64,000 bases of DNA from contig CALKXV010000023.1 of assembly GCA_938005545.1 (NCBI GenBank), positions 1 through 64,000 on the forward strand, in the 5' to 3' direction. The notes under the pieces are model-generated. The model was not told the DNA's origin and did no database searches. It worked only from the letters and a program-made list of their open reading frames with translations. The DNA is from an uncultured Paracoccaceae bacterium (GTDB lineage: Bacteria > Pseudomonadota > Alphaproteobacteria > Rhodobacterales > Rhodobacteraceae). The position numbers were made by a program, and so were the translations under genes. This document shows positions 47,751 through 57,792 of the stretch, in pieces. Within the stretch, counting starts at the first letter, position 1; every line of letters begins with the position of its first letter.

Positions 47751-48467
47751 ATGTTCGAAAAAATGCCCCATATCAAGGAAGAAATTTATATCGGCTTTTT
47801 AGACCGAACGATCGATATTCATTGGAATTACCATGCGCTTTTGATGGTTGGGATTTGGTTGGTTTTGGTGCCGGTTTGTATAATGATTATACGGTTTGGT
47901 AAGCCTCGCCCGACCGAATTTGGATTGCGCCGCCAAGTTCACATCAAGCACAAAGAATGGTGGTGGTTCAGCACGCATAAATACGGTTTATCGCTGGCTG
48001 TTTTTCTGTCGTTGGGCGGCGTGGCGGTAGCCTTGGCCGCGAGCGGGGGATTCAGCGGATCCGTCCATGCGATCCTTGGGAGCCTGACCGTAATTTTGGC
48101 CGTTGTTCAAGTCACGGCCGGAATGCTGCGCGGAACCCATGGCGGAAAATACTACAACAGAGCGAACCCCGATGATCCTTCAACTTGGCAGGGTGATCAT
48201 TATAGCCGCACAACGCGCCGCCGGATTTTTGAGGCGTATCACAAGACCGGTGGTTACTTCACGTTGTTCTGTGCGATTGGGGCCATCGGATCGGGGCTGA
48301 TGCAGTATCCGATGCCGGTCCTGGCCAAGATCGTGTTTATTCTACCGTTCTTCTATCTTGCTTTCTGGGTGATCATGGAATTCTTTGAGCGGAGTTACGA
48401 CGGCTATCGCGCCGTTCACGGCTATGGAAAAGAACATCCCTACAACAAAGAACGCGAATTCCTGTGA
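47751..48467 (+). CDS. Cytochrome b561-like membrane protein
   Basis: Multiple TM with His-containing helices; 'FSTHKYGLSLAVFLSLGGVAVAL', 'YHKTGGYFTLFCAIGAIGSGLM'. Confidence 0.7.
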   Translation: MFEKMPHIKEEIYIGFLDRTIDIHWNYHALLMVGIWLVLVPVCIMIIRFGKPRPTEFGLRRQVHIKHKEWWWFSTHKYGLSLAVFLSLGGVAVALAASGGFSGSVHAILGSLTVILAVVQVTAGMLRGTHGGKYYNRANPDDPSTWQGDHYSRTTRRRIFEAYHKTGGYFTLFCAIGAIGSGLMQYPMPVLAKIVFILPFFYLAFWVIMEFFERSYDGYRAVHGYGKEHPYNKEREFL

Positions 48468-48501
48468 ATAGGGGCGTGCGATTTACGAGGAGAGCCTGAA
48501 A

Positions 48502-49440
48502 GTGGCAGACGTTCTAATCAGCGAATTTATGGACCAAGGCGTTGCTGAAGGTCTTATCAACGAATTCGACGTCCATTGGGATCCGGATCTTTGGAGCAAG
48601 CGAGACGAATTGAAAAAGGAAATTGCGAGTGCGCTGGCAATCGTGGTGCGCAATGGAACCCAAGTGAACGAAGATCTTTTGGATGCTGCGCCAAACCTGA
48701 AGGTTGTTGCGCGGATGGGTGTGGGATTGGACACCATTGACGTCGAAGCCTGCAATGCGCGCGGTATTGAGGTTTGTCCGTCCATTGGAGCGAATGCCGT
48801 CTCGGTCGCGGAATATGTGATCGCGTCGGCCATGATCCTGCTGCGGGGCCCTGCCTATTTCGCGACCGCCGACGTTGCGGCGGGGGCGTGGGATCGACCG
48901 AAATTCGCTGGCGCGACCGAGATTTCTGGTCGAACTATGGGTATCGTTGGCTTTGGGTCAATCGGTCAAGTGGTTGGAGCCAAAGCACGCGGTATGGGGA
49001 TGGATGTGATCGCCTACGACGCGATGATGCCCGACGATCACGCGGCTTGGAACGATGCGCGGCGGGTGGCATTAGATGACTTGGTTGCCGAGGCTGATGT
49101 GATTTCGCTGCATTGCCCCAAACTGCCCGAAACCATTGATCTGATTGACGAACGTCAGTTTAAGTGGATGAAATCGGATGCGGTTTTGGTGAACTCTGCC
49201 CGTGGTGGCATCGTGAATGAGGCCGATTGCGCCAAAGCTTTGCGATCCGGTCAGATCGCAGGTGCCGCATTGGATACACTAGATGTCGAACCGATAACGC
49301 CGGAGGTTGGCGCGTTGTTTCAAGGTATCGAGAATCTGATCCTGACGCCCCATGTTGCCGGTGTAACGAAAGAATCCAACCGCCGTATTGCCGAAGTGGC
49401 TGCCGAAAATGTTCGGCGTGTGATGGGTGCCACCAAGTAG
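48502..49440 (+). CDS. D-2-hydroxyacid dehydrogenase family protein
   Basis: 'GRTMGIVGFGSIGQVVGAKARGMGMDVIAYD', 'VLVNSARGGIVNEADCAKALRSGQIAGAALDTLDVEP'. Confidence 0.9.
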   Translation: MADVLISEFMDQGVAEGLINEFDVHWDPDLWSKRDELKKEIASALAIVVRNGTQVNEDLLDAAPNLKVVARMGVGLDTIDVEACNARGIEVCPSIGANAVSVAEYVIASAMILLRGPAYFATADVAAGAWDRPKFAGATEISGRTMGIVGFGSIGQVVGAKARGMGMDVIAYDAMMPDDHAAWNDARRVALDDLVAEADVISLHCPKLPETIDLIDERQFKWMKSDAVLVNSARGGIVNEADCAKALRSGQIAGAALDTLDVEPITPEVGALFQGIENLILTPHVAGVTKESNRRIAEVAAENVRRVMGATK

Positions 49441-49441
49441 A

Positions 49442-49478
49442 TTTCTGGCAACGACAATTCGGTCGTCGTCGCCAGATT
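49442..49478. terminator. Bidirectional hairpin between convergent genes
   Basis: TCTGGCAACGAC..GTCGTCGTCGCCAGA. Confidence 0.55.
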
Positions 49479-49481
49479 TCG

Positions 49482-50531
49482 TTACTTGGTGATGCGATAT
49501 GTGGCCATGTCGGTGCCGACTGTTACGCCACCGCTAAAACCACCTTCACGCACCGCGCCGACGTAATCGGTTTTGCTCAACCCGCCTCCGTCGATCGGAT
49601 ACGGGACTTGGCGGGCTGCACCCATAGGCGGGATCAGGTGGGTTAGCATCAGGTGCCCGACGCCTGCGCGATCAGACAGGCTTCCCAGATCCGTGGCCGT
49701 GCTTTGCCGGAAGTAAATCGGGGGCGGAAATCCAGTTGAGCCGTCCGGGCCCATCACCGGGTGAATAACCGAATGCACCAGAATGTCGGCATTTTTGCTG
49801 AGGGTTTCAACCTGATCAGAAGTCGACGTCGCGCGCGGTGGTTTGCGTGCGTCATTTCCCGCATCCCCGCCGATCACGACACTACCGGCAGGCGTGTCGA
49901 CACGGTACGATGCGTGGCCAGGAACATGGGTGGATCGGACCGCTGAGACTGTTACGTCGTCCTTTTGCCAAACAACTTGCGGGTCATTCGTTGGATCAAA
50001 CGTCACGGCATTCATCAGATCGGCAGGCCCGCCTGCAAGTCGTTTTGGGTTTTCAACCAACCGCTGTGCCATTTCGCCGGAGGAGATCAGAGCGTCGCCA
50101 ATCGAACCGACAAAATTGGCGCAACTCAAGATGTGACCCGCCGGTGATTTCGCATCATTGCTGCAAACGACGTCCAGCTTGGGTCCGGCAGAATTAAAGT
50201 GCCAGCGCAATTGCGCCATGTCGATCAGGCCTTCGGAGTGATCGGAATGGATATGCGTAAAGAACACCGCATTTAAGCGGCCAACGGGAACGCGCGCTTT
50301 GGAAAGTTGCTGTGTGGTTCCGCGCCCTGCATCGAATTGCAACAACACATCGCTGCATCCGTTTTCTGTGTCACCGAACCGCACCAAAGTTCCGGCCCCC
50401 GCTTGTCCCATGAACACCGGCGGTCCACCTTGCGTTCCGGTCAGCGTGACCTCAAGGCATTGTTCGGCGAATGCCGGGGCCGCCATCGTGACAAGTGTCG
50501 TCGTCGCCAATGTTGCGAATAGCTTTTTCAT
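49482..50531 (-). CDS. Exported MBL-fold metallo-hydrolase
   Basis: Signal peptide; 'AVFFTHIHSDHSEGLIDMAQLRW', 'GSVVIGGDAGND'. Confidence 0.85.
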   Translation of the reverse strand: MKKLFATLATTTLVTMAAPAFAEQCLEVTLTGTQGGPPVFMGQAGAGTLVRFGDTENGCSDVLLQFDAGRGTTQQLSKARVPVGRLNAVFFTHIHSDHSEGLIDMAQLRWHFNSAGPKLDVVCSNDAKSPAGHILSCANFVGSIGDALISSGEMAQRLVENPKRLAGGPADLMNAVTFDPTNDPQVVWQKDDVTVSAVRSTHVPGHASYRVDTPAGSVVIGGDAGNDARKPPRATSTSDQVETLSKNADILVHSVIHPVMGPDGSTGFPPPIYFRQSTATDLGSLSDRAGVGHLMLTHLIPPMGAARQVPYPIDGGGLSKTDYVGAVREGGFSGGVTVGTDMATYRITK

Positions 50532-50585
50532 GTCTCTCTCCCTGTCGGTTGTGACGCAACATTTTGCGCGACGCTCCGGTTAAAC

Positions 50586-51839
50586 TTAGCCTGTGTATTC
50601 AAGAATATAGAGGCCTGCGTTGTAGTCAGACACATATGCCAAACCGTCTTTCGATACCCAGATATCGCAGGACTGGATCACTTTGGTTCGGTTTGGACGG
50701 CGGTCCATCATCCGCGCGGGTTCTGGGGGAACAAAAGCGGCGACCTCTTTCGGTTGGTATTCGTTCGAGATGTCGTAAACCCTTACGCCCGCATTTTGTT
50801 GTGTGGCAAAGATCAACTGATCGCTGACCATGCTGTCGGGTCGGTTTTCGTGGATGTTGTGCGGGCCGAAATGTGCGCCCTTGTTGACGTAATTCGCTTC
50901 GCTGGGGATTGGTACGGTGGATATGCTGACTGGATTGGACGGTTCGCGGATGTCAAACAACCAGATGTGTTTGATGCCGTCGGCGCAATTGTCCAAGACA
51001 GCTTCGTCGGCGACGACCAAAAGATTGCGGTCGGGCAGGGGCAGTGCATTGTGCGTTCCGCCGCCAAAAGGCGGGGACCAATTTCGGTGCGTGATCAGCT
51101 CGGGTTTGGTCCGATCTTTGACATCCATAATGACAAGCCCGCCATCACGCCACGCACCATAGGCCGTGTCGCCATGAACGATGGCGTGGTGCAGACCGGC
51201 ACGCGCCTGATCTTCCGAAAGTTCCTCACCCGCAGCAGCGTTCATGCCCGGCAGCCAATACCGCCCTGCTTCTTTAGGGTGTGTCGCGTCGGCCATATCG
51301 ATGGTGACAAAGATGTAGTCGGTGAACCCATCAAGCAAAACCGAAGCATAGGCCCAGCGTCCGCCGACGTACCAAAGCCGGTGCACGCCGCCGCCTTCGA
51401 CATCCATAAAGCCGATTTTTCTGGGTTCTGCCGGGTTCGAGATATCGTAAACCGACATGCCCGCTGTCCAGTTTCGATCTTCCGATGTGGTGTCAGCCGT
51501 GCCGACTTTCTTTCCCAGTTTGCCTTTATAGTATTCTTCTTCGTTCTGGAATTCCTCTGCCGCGAACATATTCTTGGCGTTGATCACCAACAGCAGATCT
51601 TCGTGACTTTGCAGATGGATGTTCCATGTGTTGGGCGGGGCCGGAACATAGGCCACCGGTTTGGGATCACGTGGGTCGGTGCAATCTACAACGCTGAACC
51701 CGTCGGAAAACATATGCCCAATAAATGCATGGTTCTTGTTGACCATAACTTGGACGCCGTCTGGTCGCCCGCCCTGATCGGAGTAGCCGAGCAATTTCAT
51801 ATTATTCACGTAATCTGGCGTCGGCAGGTCTTGTGTCAT
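50586..51839 (-). CDS. LVIVD/beta-propeller repeat protein
   Basis: Repeats such as 'HAFIGHMFSDGFSVVDCTDPRDPKPVAYV', 'GMSVYDISNPAEPRKIGFM', 'AGVRVYDISNEYQPKEVAAF'; no signal peptide. Confidence 0.75.
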   Translation of the reverse strand: MTQDLPTPDYVNNMKLLGYSDQGGRPDGVQVMVNKNHAFIGHMFSDGFSVVDCTDPRDPKPVAYVPAPPNTWNIHLQSHEDLLLVINAKNMFAAEEFQNEEEYYKGKLGKKVGTADTTSEDRNWTAGMSVYDISNPAEPRKIGFMDVEGGGVHRLWYVGGRWAYASVLLDGFTDYIFVTIDMADATHPKEAGRYWLPGMNAAAGEELSEDQARAGLHHAIVHGDTAYGAWRDGGLVIMDVKDRTKPELITHRNWSPPFGGGTHNALPLPDRNLLVVADEAVLDNCADGIKHIWLFDIREPSNPVSISTVPIPSEANYVNKGAHFGPHNIHENRPDSMVSDQLIFATQQNAGVRVYDISNEYQPKEVAAFVPPEPARMMDRRPNRTKVIQSCDIWVSKDGLAYVSDYNAGLYILEYTG

Positions 51840-51863
51840 TCTGGCATCTCCGATTGCTCTGCG

Positions 51864-52790
51864 TCAGGCTGCGCCGAGTTCTTTGTCAAACAGCGCGCGC
51901 AATTCCGGTGCGAATTGGCTTCTTGTTGTTTCCACTTCTTCGCGGGTTGCATCTGCAAAAGCCGACCGCGTGGCGTCATCGAGTTCGGTAATCTCGACGC
52001 CTTGGGCTCGAAGTTCGGCGCTGCAAATTGCATCGTCATCTTCGGCAAATTGACGCTGGGCTTTGGCTGCCCGATCAACGGCACGTTGAACCCCGGCACG
52101 AAGTTCGGGGTCAAGTGTGTTCAGGCGATTGGCGTTGAACAGAACCAAGGCCACGCCCAACAGGTGCCGCGTCATCAGGATATAACGGTGGGTTTCGTGA
52201 AGTTTAAAATTAAGGATATTCGTTAAAGGGTTTTCTTGGGCATCAACTGTTCCAATCCTGACCGCCTCGGGAAGATCGCGTACATCTATGGCGGCCGGAA
52301 CAAAACCTAAAGCAAGGAAGACACGTTTGTGATCTTCATTCGCCAAAGTGCGCAGTTTCTGTCCCGCGCAATCAGCAACAGTTTTGATCGGTGTCGCGCT
52401 TGAGATATGACGCAGCCCGTTGTCCCAATAGCCCAACACCTCGTAACCCGTGGCCGCCGCAACTTCTTGGCGCAACCGATCACCGAGTATGCCATCCAAC
52501 AGGGCGTAGGCGCGGCGGCGATCCGGAACGACGAAATGCTGATCAAAAAGCCCAAGTTCGGGCACACGTTTGGCCAGATAGCTGGACGAGAAATAGCACC
52601 CGTCTAATTCGCCACTTTCGGTCATCGACAGCAAGTCCGCCGCCTTGTGACCACGTGCAACAATATTTTCATCAAAGGAAAGCGTCACCGCACCGCCTGT
52701 TTCTTCGGCTATGGCGTCAACCAAGACACGACTGCCGCGGGTGTGGACAGATTTGTCGCCCTGATAACCGCCAAATTTGAATTCAATCAT
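51864..52790 (-). CDS. DctP-type TRAP solute-binding protein lacking a signal peptide
   Basis: 'RGSRVLVDAIAEETGGAVTLSFDENIVARG...LLSMTESGELDGCYFSSSYLAKRVPELGLFD', 'DLPEAVRIGTVDAQENPLTNIL'; begins MIEFKFGG, ATGA overlap with upstream gene. Confidence 0.8.
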   Translation of the reverse strand: MIEFKFGGYQGDKSVHTRGSRVLVDAIAEETGGAVTLSFDENIVARGHKAADLLSMTESGELDGCYFSSSYLAKRVPELGLFDQHFVVPDRRRAYALLDGILGDRLRQEVAAATGYEVLGYWDNGLRHISSATPIKTVADCAGQKLRTLANEDHKRVFLALGFVPAAIDVRDLPEAVRIGTVDAQENPLTNILNFKLHETHRYILMTRHLLGVALVLFNANRLNTLDPELRAGVQRAVDRAAKAQRQFAEDDDAICSAELRAQGVEITELDDATRSAFADATREEVETTRSQFAPELRALFDKELGAA

Positions 52791-53911
52791 GTGAGTTCAT
52801 CCATCAGTTCGCCCGGATCAGGTGGCAAGGAAACGGGTTGGCCACGCTTGGCCGAAAGATCCATTGCCATGGTCATCAAGAGATTGCGATGGCCGTCCGC
52901 TGCTGTTGCATGTGGCGTGTTGGCACCTGTGTAAAGCCGTTGGTACCAGGAATTTGTTTCCTCGCGCATTGGTCCCCAAAGCTGACCTGCATGCAAATCG
53001 CCCGGTGGATAGCTGGTCAGAAATTCCACATGGCGCGGGGGCGCTGTGTAGCCTTCTGGCGCATAACCGGCACCTTGCACGACGTTGGTGGCCATCACCA
53101 AATCACGGTGCGTGTCTTCGATGTCGATGACACCTTCTGACCCGACAATGCCAATTTCGATCCCGTACACTGCACCGGGCCAAACCTCAGGCAGGGCCCA
53201 GGAAATGTTCATCGAAAACACGGTGCCATCGTCCATTGTGAAAATACCAAGTGTCGAATCCTTGGTGCCCCACGCGCCCAACACTTTGTCGGTTGACTGT
53301 GCATAGACGCTAACAGGTTTCTTCCCCTCCATCAGCCATAGCGACATATCAAGGCTATGGGTGCCCGAGACGACCATAGGGGTCAACGTCGCCCGGTCTT
53401 GGGTGCGTTGAACGGTGGCAATGGGCACCATCTTGTTCATGAAGGCGCGGGTCACCACAGTGTGGACTTCGCCGATCTGGCCTGTGATCAGCCGTTCTTT
53501 CACAGCCAGAAACCGGCGACGGAAACGGTTGGTGTATCCAATGACGGCATCCAACCCGGCTTTTTCGATGGCCGATAGTATTTGTGCGGATTGTCTGGCG
53601 TCCGTTGCCAGCGGCTTTTCAATGAAAAGCGAATGGCCCATTTTGACGGCCAGCATCGTCGGATCGAAATGAAAGTTCTCATCGGTCGCAATGATGGTGG
53701 CAGTGACTTCCGGGCGACGCAGCAATTCGGTGTAATCGGTGGTGAAAAAGTCGGCCTGAATGTCGTCGGCAAGACTTTGGCCAATGTCGGACTTCAGATC
53801 GCACAGTCCGATCCAACCAATACCGGGATATGCCCGCGCGATTTCCGCCCGAATACGCCCAATTGTTCCACACCCCACGATGGCGAGACCGATTTCCTTA
53901 CGATCCTGCAT
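52787..53911 (-). CDS. Gfo/Idh/MocA-family oxidoreductase
   Basis: 'IGLAIVGCGTIGRIRAEIARAYPGIGWIGLCD', 'FIEKPLATDARQSAQI'. Confidence 0.92.
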   Translation of the reverse strand: MQDRKEIGLAIVGCGTIGRIRAEIARAYPGIGWIGLCDLKSDIGQSLADDIQADFFTTDYTELLRRPEVTATIIATDENFHFDPTMLAVKMGHSLFIEKPLATDARQSAQILSAIEKAGLDAVIGYTNRFRRRFLAVKERLITGQIGEVHTVVTRAFMNKMVPIATVQRTQDRATLTPMVVSGTHSLDMSLWLMEGKKPVSVYAQSTDKVLGAWGTKDSTLGIFTMDDGTVFSMNISWALPEVWPGAVYGIEIGIVGSEGVIDIEDTHRDLVMATNVVQGAGYAPEGYTAPPRHVEFLTSYPPGDLHAGQLWGPMREETNSWYQRLYTGANTPHATAADGHRNLLMTMAMDLSAKRGQPVSLPPDPGELMDELT

Positions 53912-55403
53912 GGCTTACCCCCTGTTCTGTTTTTCTTGCACTTCTGGCCACCCGAAGCACGCCTTCGATGACCACGAAAAGAACGGCCAGCATCAAAAAA
54001 GTTCCGATCCATTGTGACAGAACGAACCCCAGAGATTTGTCCTCGAAGATCAACAGCGACCGGCGAAAATTCTCATCTGCAAGCGGGGCAAGAATGACAC
54101 CCAGCACGACCGGGGCCACCGGAAATTTGAAGACCGAGAACATCCAACCGACAACGCCGGCGGCGAACATAATCCAAACGTCGAAGATCGAAAGCTTCAC
54201 TGCATAGGCCCCGATTACGCAGACCGGCAGGATCAAGGGCATCAGAATACCTCGCGGCAGGCTGAAAAGTTTCACACAAGGCCCGATCAAGGCAAATGCG
54301 GCTATGTACATCAGGATATTTGCGACGATCAACGCCGCATAGATGAAGTAAATCAGGCCGGGATGATCCAACTCAATCGTAGGTCCGACGACCACATTCT
54401 TCAATGTCAGGGCGGCCAGCAAAGCCGCCGCCGCCGCGTTGCCCGGAATGCCAAGGGCCAAGGTCGGCAACATCGAACCGCCAATGTTGGCGTTGTTTGC
54501 CGTTTCAGCGCAGACCAATGCCTGATAACTGCCCTTGCCCCATTTTTCCCGCTCGTGCGGTTTCGCGCGTCTGCGCCCGATGTCATAGGCAAGGAAAGAT
54601 GCAACATTCGCGCCCGCGCCGGGGATCGCACCGATGAATGTTCCCAAAATGCCGGACCGTACGGCGGCAGGGGAATATTTGGCCAACAAACGCAAGGGCG
54701 GAAAGACGCGGCCCACTTTCGATGGGATCGTTGGCATATCTTTTGCAGGCAAGGTGCGCAGGATTTCGGCCAATCCGAACAATCCGATCAACACTGCAAC
54801 ATAGGAAATCCCATCAAACAGCGCGAAGGTTCCGAAGGTAAAACGCGGCACGGCGTGTATGGAATCAAGCCCCACGAAAGCCACCAGCATACCAAGCCAT
54901 CCTGCGATCCAGCCCTTTAGCGGCATCGATCCGGCCGCCATTGTGCCCGCAACCATAATACCGATGACAGCCAGCCAGAACATTTCCCACGACCTGAAAT
55001 TCAATGCGAAAGTAAGGATTAGCGGGATGAACAATACAAGCAGGATGATCCCAATTCCGCCGCCGATGAAGCTTGACGCAATCGCCATACCAAGCGCTTG
55101 GCCACCTTCGCCCTTTTGGGCCAGTTGATGCCCTTCGATCATCGTCGGCACTGCATCGGGCGTGCCGGGGATGTTGATCAGAACAGCCGAGATCGCGCCA
55201 CCGAACACACTGCCGGTATAAACACCCAGCATGAATGAAATCGCGACGTCTTGGTTCATGCCCGCCGACAAGCCAATCAAAAGCCCCATGGCCATCGTGG
55301 TCGACAGGCCGGGCAGGGCGCCCCAAATGATGCCCAGGCAAACGCCCGCAAAGGTCATCAACAGCAAAGACGGGGTCAATGCCAGAAGAAGACCGTCGAT
55401 CAT
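53898..55403 (-). CDS. Tripartite tricarboxylate transporter TctA family permease
   Basis: 'GVCLGIIWGALPGLSTTMAMGLLIGLSAGMNQDVAISFMLGVYTGSVFGGAISAVLINIPGTPDA'. Confidence 0.95.
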   Translation of the reverse strand: MIDGLLLALTPSLLLMTFAGVCLGIIWGALPGLSTTMAMGLLIGLSAGMNQDVAISFMLGVYTGSVFGGAISAVLINIPGTPDAVPTMIEGHQLAQKGEGGQALGMAIASSFIGGGIGIILLVLFIPLILTFALNFRSWEMFWLAVIGIMVAGTMAAGSMPLKGWIAGWLGMLVAFVGLDSIHAVPRFTFGTFALFDGISYVAVLIGLFGLAEILRTLPAKDMPTIPSKVGRVFPPLRLLAKYSPAAVRSGILGTFIGAIPGAGANVASFLAYDIGRRRAKPHEREKWGKGSYQALVCAETANNANIGGSMLPTLALGIPGNAAAAALLAALTLKNVVVGPTIELDHPGLIYFIYAALIVANILMYIAAFALIGPCVKLFSLPRGILMPLILPVCVIGAYAVKLSIFDVWIMFAAGVVGWMFSVFKFPVAPVVLGVILAPLADENFRRSLLIFEDKSLGFVLSQWIGTFLMLAVLFVVIEGVLRVARSARKTEQGVSHAGS

Positions 55404-55970
55404 CTAAAAGCTCCCCGGCAGGGGGATGCGAAACACCAGTTGGAACACCAGTGACAAGATGAGCGTCCATGTGATCGATACGGCAGCCGTGATCCAAATC
55501 GGGCCGCGCCAGCTCAGATGAATGATTGAGGTGAGCGTGAGGATCGTTGCTGGTTCAAAGGCCGTGAGTTTCAGGTTTGTTCCAAAGACATTGAAATTCT
55601 GCTGAAACGCCAACAATTGGAGCGCGGCAATATAGATGGCGACCGCAATCGCCAACAACAACGAACGTAAATCCGTTGACGTGTCGCGGTCGTCGAAAAG
55701 CGGCAATTGAACACCGGCCTTGCGTCTGGTTAGGGCGGCAGCACCAAGACCCAATGCCATCAGCATCAAAGATGCTGCCACGATAAACGGCAAAAGCCCC
55801 GGCGCAGTATGAAGCGCGCCGGGCATCGGTAACCTGAAAGCGGCGACCATGACGGCAATCGAAATCGCGATCAGCAAGGCCGATGCAACAAGATCAAGCG
55901 TGGGCGATGCATAGCCAGACCCGGCCTCTTCACCCTCAAAGGTCACTTCAGGTTGTTTGGTATTTGACAT
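55404..55970 (-). CDS. Tripartite tricarboxylate transporter TctB family protein
   Basis: Four TM; 'RLPMPGALHTAPGLLPFIVAASLMLMALGL'; abuts tctA. Confidence 0.88.
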   Translation of the reverse strand: MSNTKQPEVTFEGEEAGSGYASPTLDLVASALLIAISIAVMVAAFRLPMPGALHTAPGLLPFIVAASLMLMALGLGAAALTRRKAGVQLPLFDDRDTSTDLRSLLLAIAVAIYIAALQLLAFQQNFNVFGTNLKLTAFEPATILTLTSIIHLSWRGPIWITAAVSITWTLILSLVFQLVFRIPLPGSF

Positions 55971-56024
55971 GTACGTGTTCAGTAAGGTGCCAGAGCCCGC
56001 GCGAAACAGACTCTGGCAATTGCA

Positions 56025-57140
56025 TTAAGTGCCTGAATCAATCGGAGGCGCCACATAGCCTTCCGGCGGCCACCAACCGTCAAAATCAGCCGGGGCTGGT
56101 AAGCCCAAGTCCGCGGCAGTTTTCACTTCGGCCCCTATCTGATCTTGGAACTTGTTGAAGATGTCGGCTGTGATCGCTTCCATCAGCGCACCCTCGCGGT
56201 CCGCTTCCTCGCCGATCTTCACATCCGATATGAAGAACTTGGAGTTTAGCATTTCAAGGAACCCGTCAGAGTTTGCAGCCAGCACGAAGGCATCTGCGAT
56301 TTCCTGAAGCACCTCTGGCGGTAAATCCCGTTTGACCATAAAATTGTACGTCGCGCCAACCGGCAAACCTTTAGCCGCCGGGATTGCAGTGCCAAGCGTG
56401 GGCAACACAGTGCCATCGTCAAGCTTGATATCTTCGCCGGAGGTTTGCAGAAGGTTGCGCAATTCGCCCGCACGGATCAGGTCGATGTGCTCGTGCAAAC
56501 CGCCCCCTGCGATATCGGTTTCACCTTGCAGACCGGCAAGCGTTGCCGGTTTTCCGCCTTTGTAGGGAACGTATTTCAGTTCAACTTCCGCAGCATTGGC
56601 AATAATCAAAGCCAGCTCGTGCCAAACGCCGCCCGTCCCGGATGTCGAGATCGACACCGAACCTGGGTTCGCTTTAGCCGCGGCGATCACATCATCAATC
56701 GTCTGGAAGGGGCTGTCTTTGCGCACCGACCATGACGCCGAAGCAGCCCCAGCTTTGAACGGTAACCAATCTTTCCACGGCGTGAAATCGGCATGGCCCA
56801 TGACCCGAACAAAGCGATTGTAGTTCGCACCACCCAGCACAGTGTACCCATCCGACGGAGAGGCACCCACGAATTGCGTTGCAACGCCGCCGACGGCTCC
56901 GGGTTTGTTCAGAACGTTGATGGTCCAACCTTTGGCGGCTGCCATCTCCTCGGCGAGCTTGCGCATGATCGTATCCGTGCCGCCACCGGCTGAATACATC
57001 ACGACGATATTGATTGGCCGTTCAGGATAGGATTGAGCGAATGCCGCAGTTGGCATCGTGATCTGAAGTCCTGCAAATCCCGCAGCAGCGCCCCCTATAA
57101 AGCGTCTGCGGTTCGGTCCTTTTTCCTTTATGTCGGACAT
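56025..57140 (-). CDS. TctC/Bug-family substrate-binding protein
   Basis: Tat-like 'NRRRFIGGAAAGFAGLQI'; 'YPERPINIVVMYSAGGGTDTIMRKLAEEM'. Confidence 0.92.
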   Translation of the reverse strand: MSDIKEKGPNRRRFIGGAAAGFAGLQITMPTAAFAQSYPERPINIVVMYSAGGGTDTIMRKLAEEMAAAKGWTINVLNKPGAVGGVATQFVGASPSDGYTVLGGANYNRFVRVMGHADFTPWKDWLPFKAGAASASWSVRKDSPFQTIDDVIAAAKANPGSVSISTSGTGGVWHELALIIANAAEVELKYVPYKGGKPATLAGLQGETDIAGGGLHEHIDLIRAGELRNLLQTSGEDIKLDDGTVLPTLGTAIPAAKGLPVGATYNFMVKRDLPPEVLQEIADAFVLAANSDGFLEMLNSKFFISDVKIGEEADREGALMEAITADIFNKFQDQIGAEVKTAADLGLPAPADFDGWWPPEGYVAPPIDSGT

Positions 57141-57175
57141 GTTCTTCCTCCCAGGTTTTTCGATCTCTGTTGAGA

Positions 57176-57769
57176 TCAGCTTTGGCCCCAGCTTGTTTCC
57201 TCAGGCCCTTTGTAATTCTTGGAATTGGTGAAGGCGGTGACGCTGCCTTCGATGTCGGTTTCCATCAGCGCGTTCCAGCGATTGTTAAACCCGAAAAGCG
57301 CAATAACGGCCCCGATTTCAACGACTTGCTCGGGCGAAAAGTGACAACGAAGCTCGGCCATATCTTCGGCGCTGGCAAAGGACGGGCACTGCCCGCCGGT
57401 TACGGCCACGCGCAAGGCGGCACGTTCGGCATCCGAAAAGATCGGGTTGGTTTCAAACTCCCACAAGGCTTCCAGCTTGTCTTCGGGAACACCATTGTCG
57501 GCGCCGTTCTTGAACGTATGGGCCGAGCAATACTGGCACCCGTTCGCAAGGCTCGTGACATGGGCCACCATCCACCGCAAAGGCGCGTCAACGGTTCCGT
57601 CCGAGCGAACAACCGCGCGGATCAATCCCAGAACGGCTTTTGCAATTTCCGGACGATGCGACAGCGTCAACATGGAGTTCGCAACAAAGCCTGTGGCCGA
57701 GGCCAGCCACTCGATATCTGCCTTCGCATCTTCTGATGCGGTCAGGTCAACGGGTGGAATATGTGGCAT
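57176..57769 (-). CDS. Carboxymuconolactone decarboxylase/AhpD-like protein
   Basis: 'MVAHVTSLANGCQYCSAHTFKNG' AhpD-like CxxC..H motif. Confidence 0.88.
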   Translation of the reverse strand: MPHIPPVDLTASEDAKADIEWLASATGFVANSMLTLSHRPEIAKAVLGLIRAVVRSDGTVDAPLRWMVAHVTSLANGCQYCSAHTFKNGADNGVPEDKLEALWEFETNPIFSDAERAALRVAVTGGQCPSFASAEDMAELRCHFSPEQVVEIGAVIALFGFNNRWNALMETDIEGSVTAFTNSKNYKGPEETSWGQS

Positions 57770-57792
57770 GGCCTCTCCAATCAGTTGGTGGC

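Noticed and set aside
50754-52226. 490-aa plus-strand ORF
   Set aside because: Antisense to the LVIVD protein and SBP genes, both with clear family features
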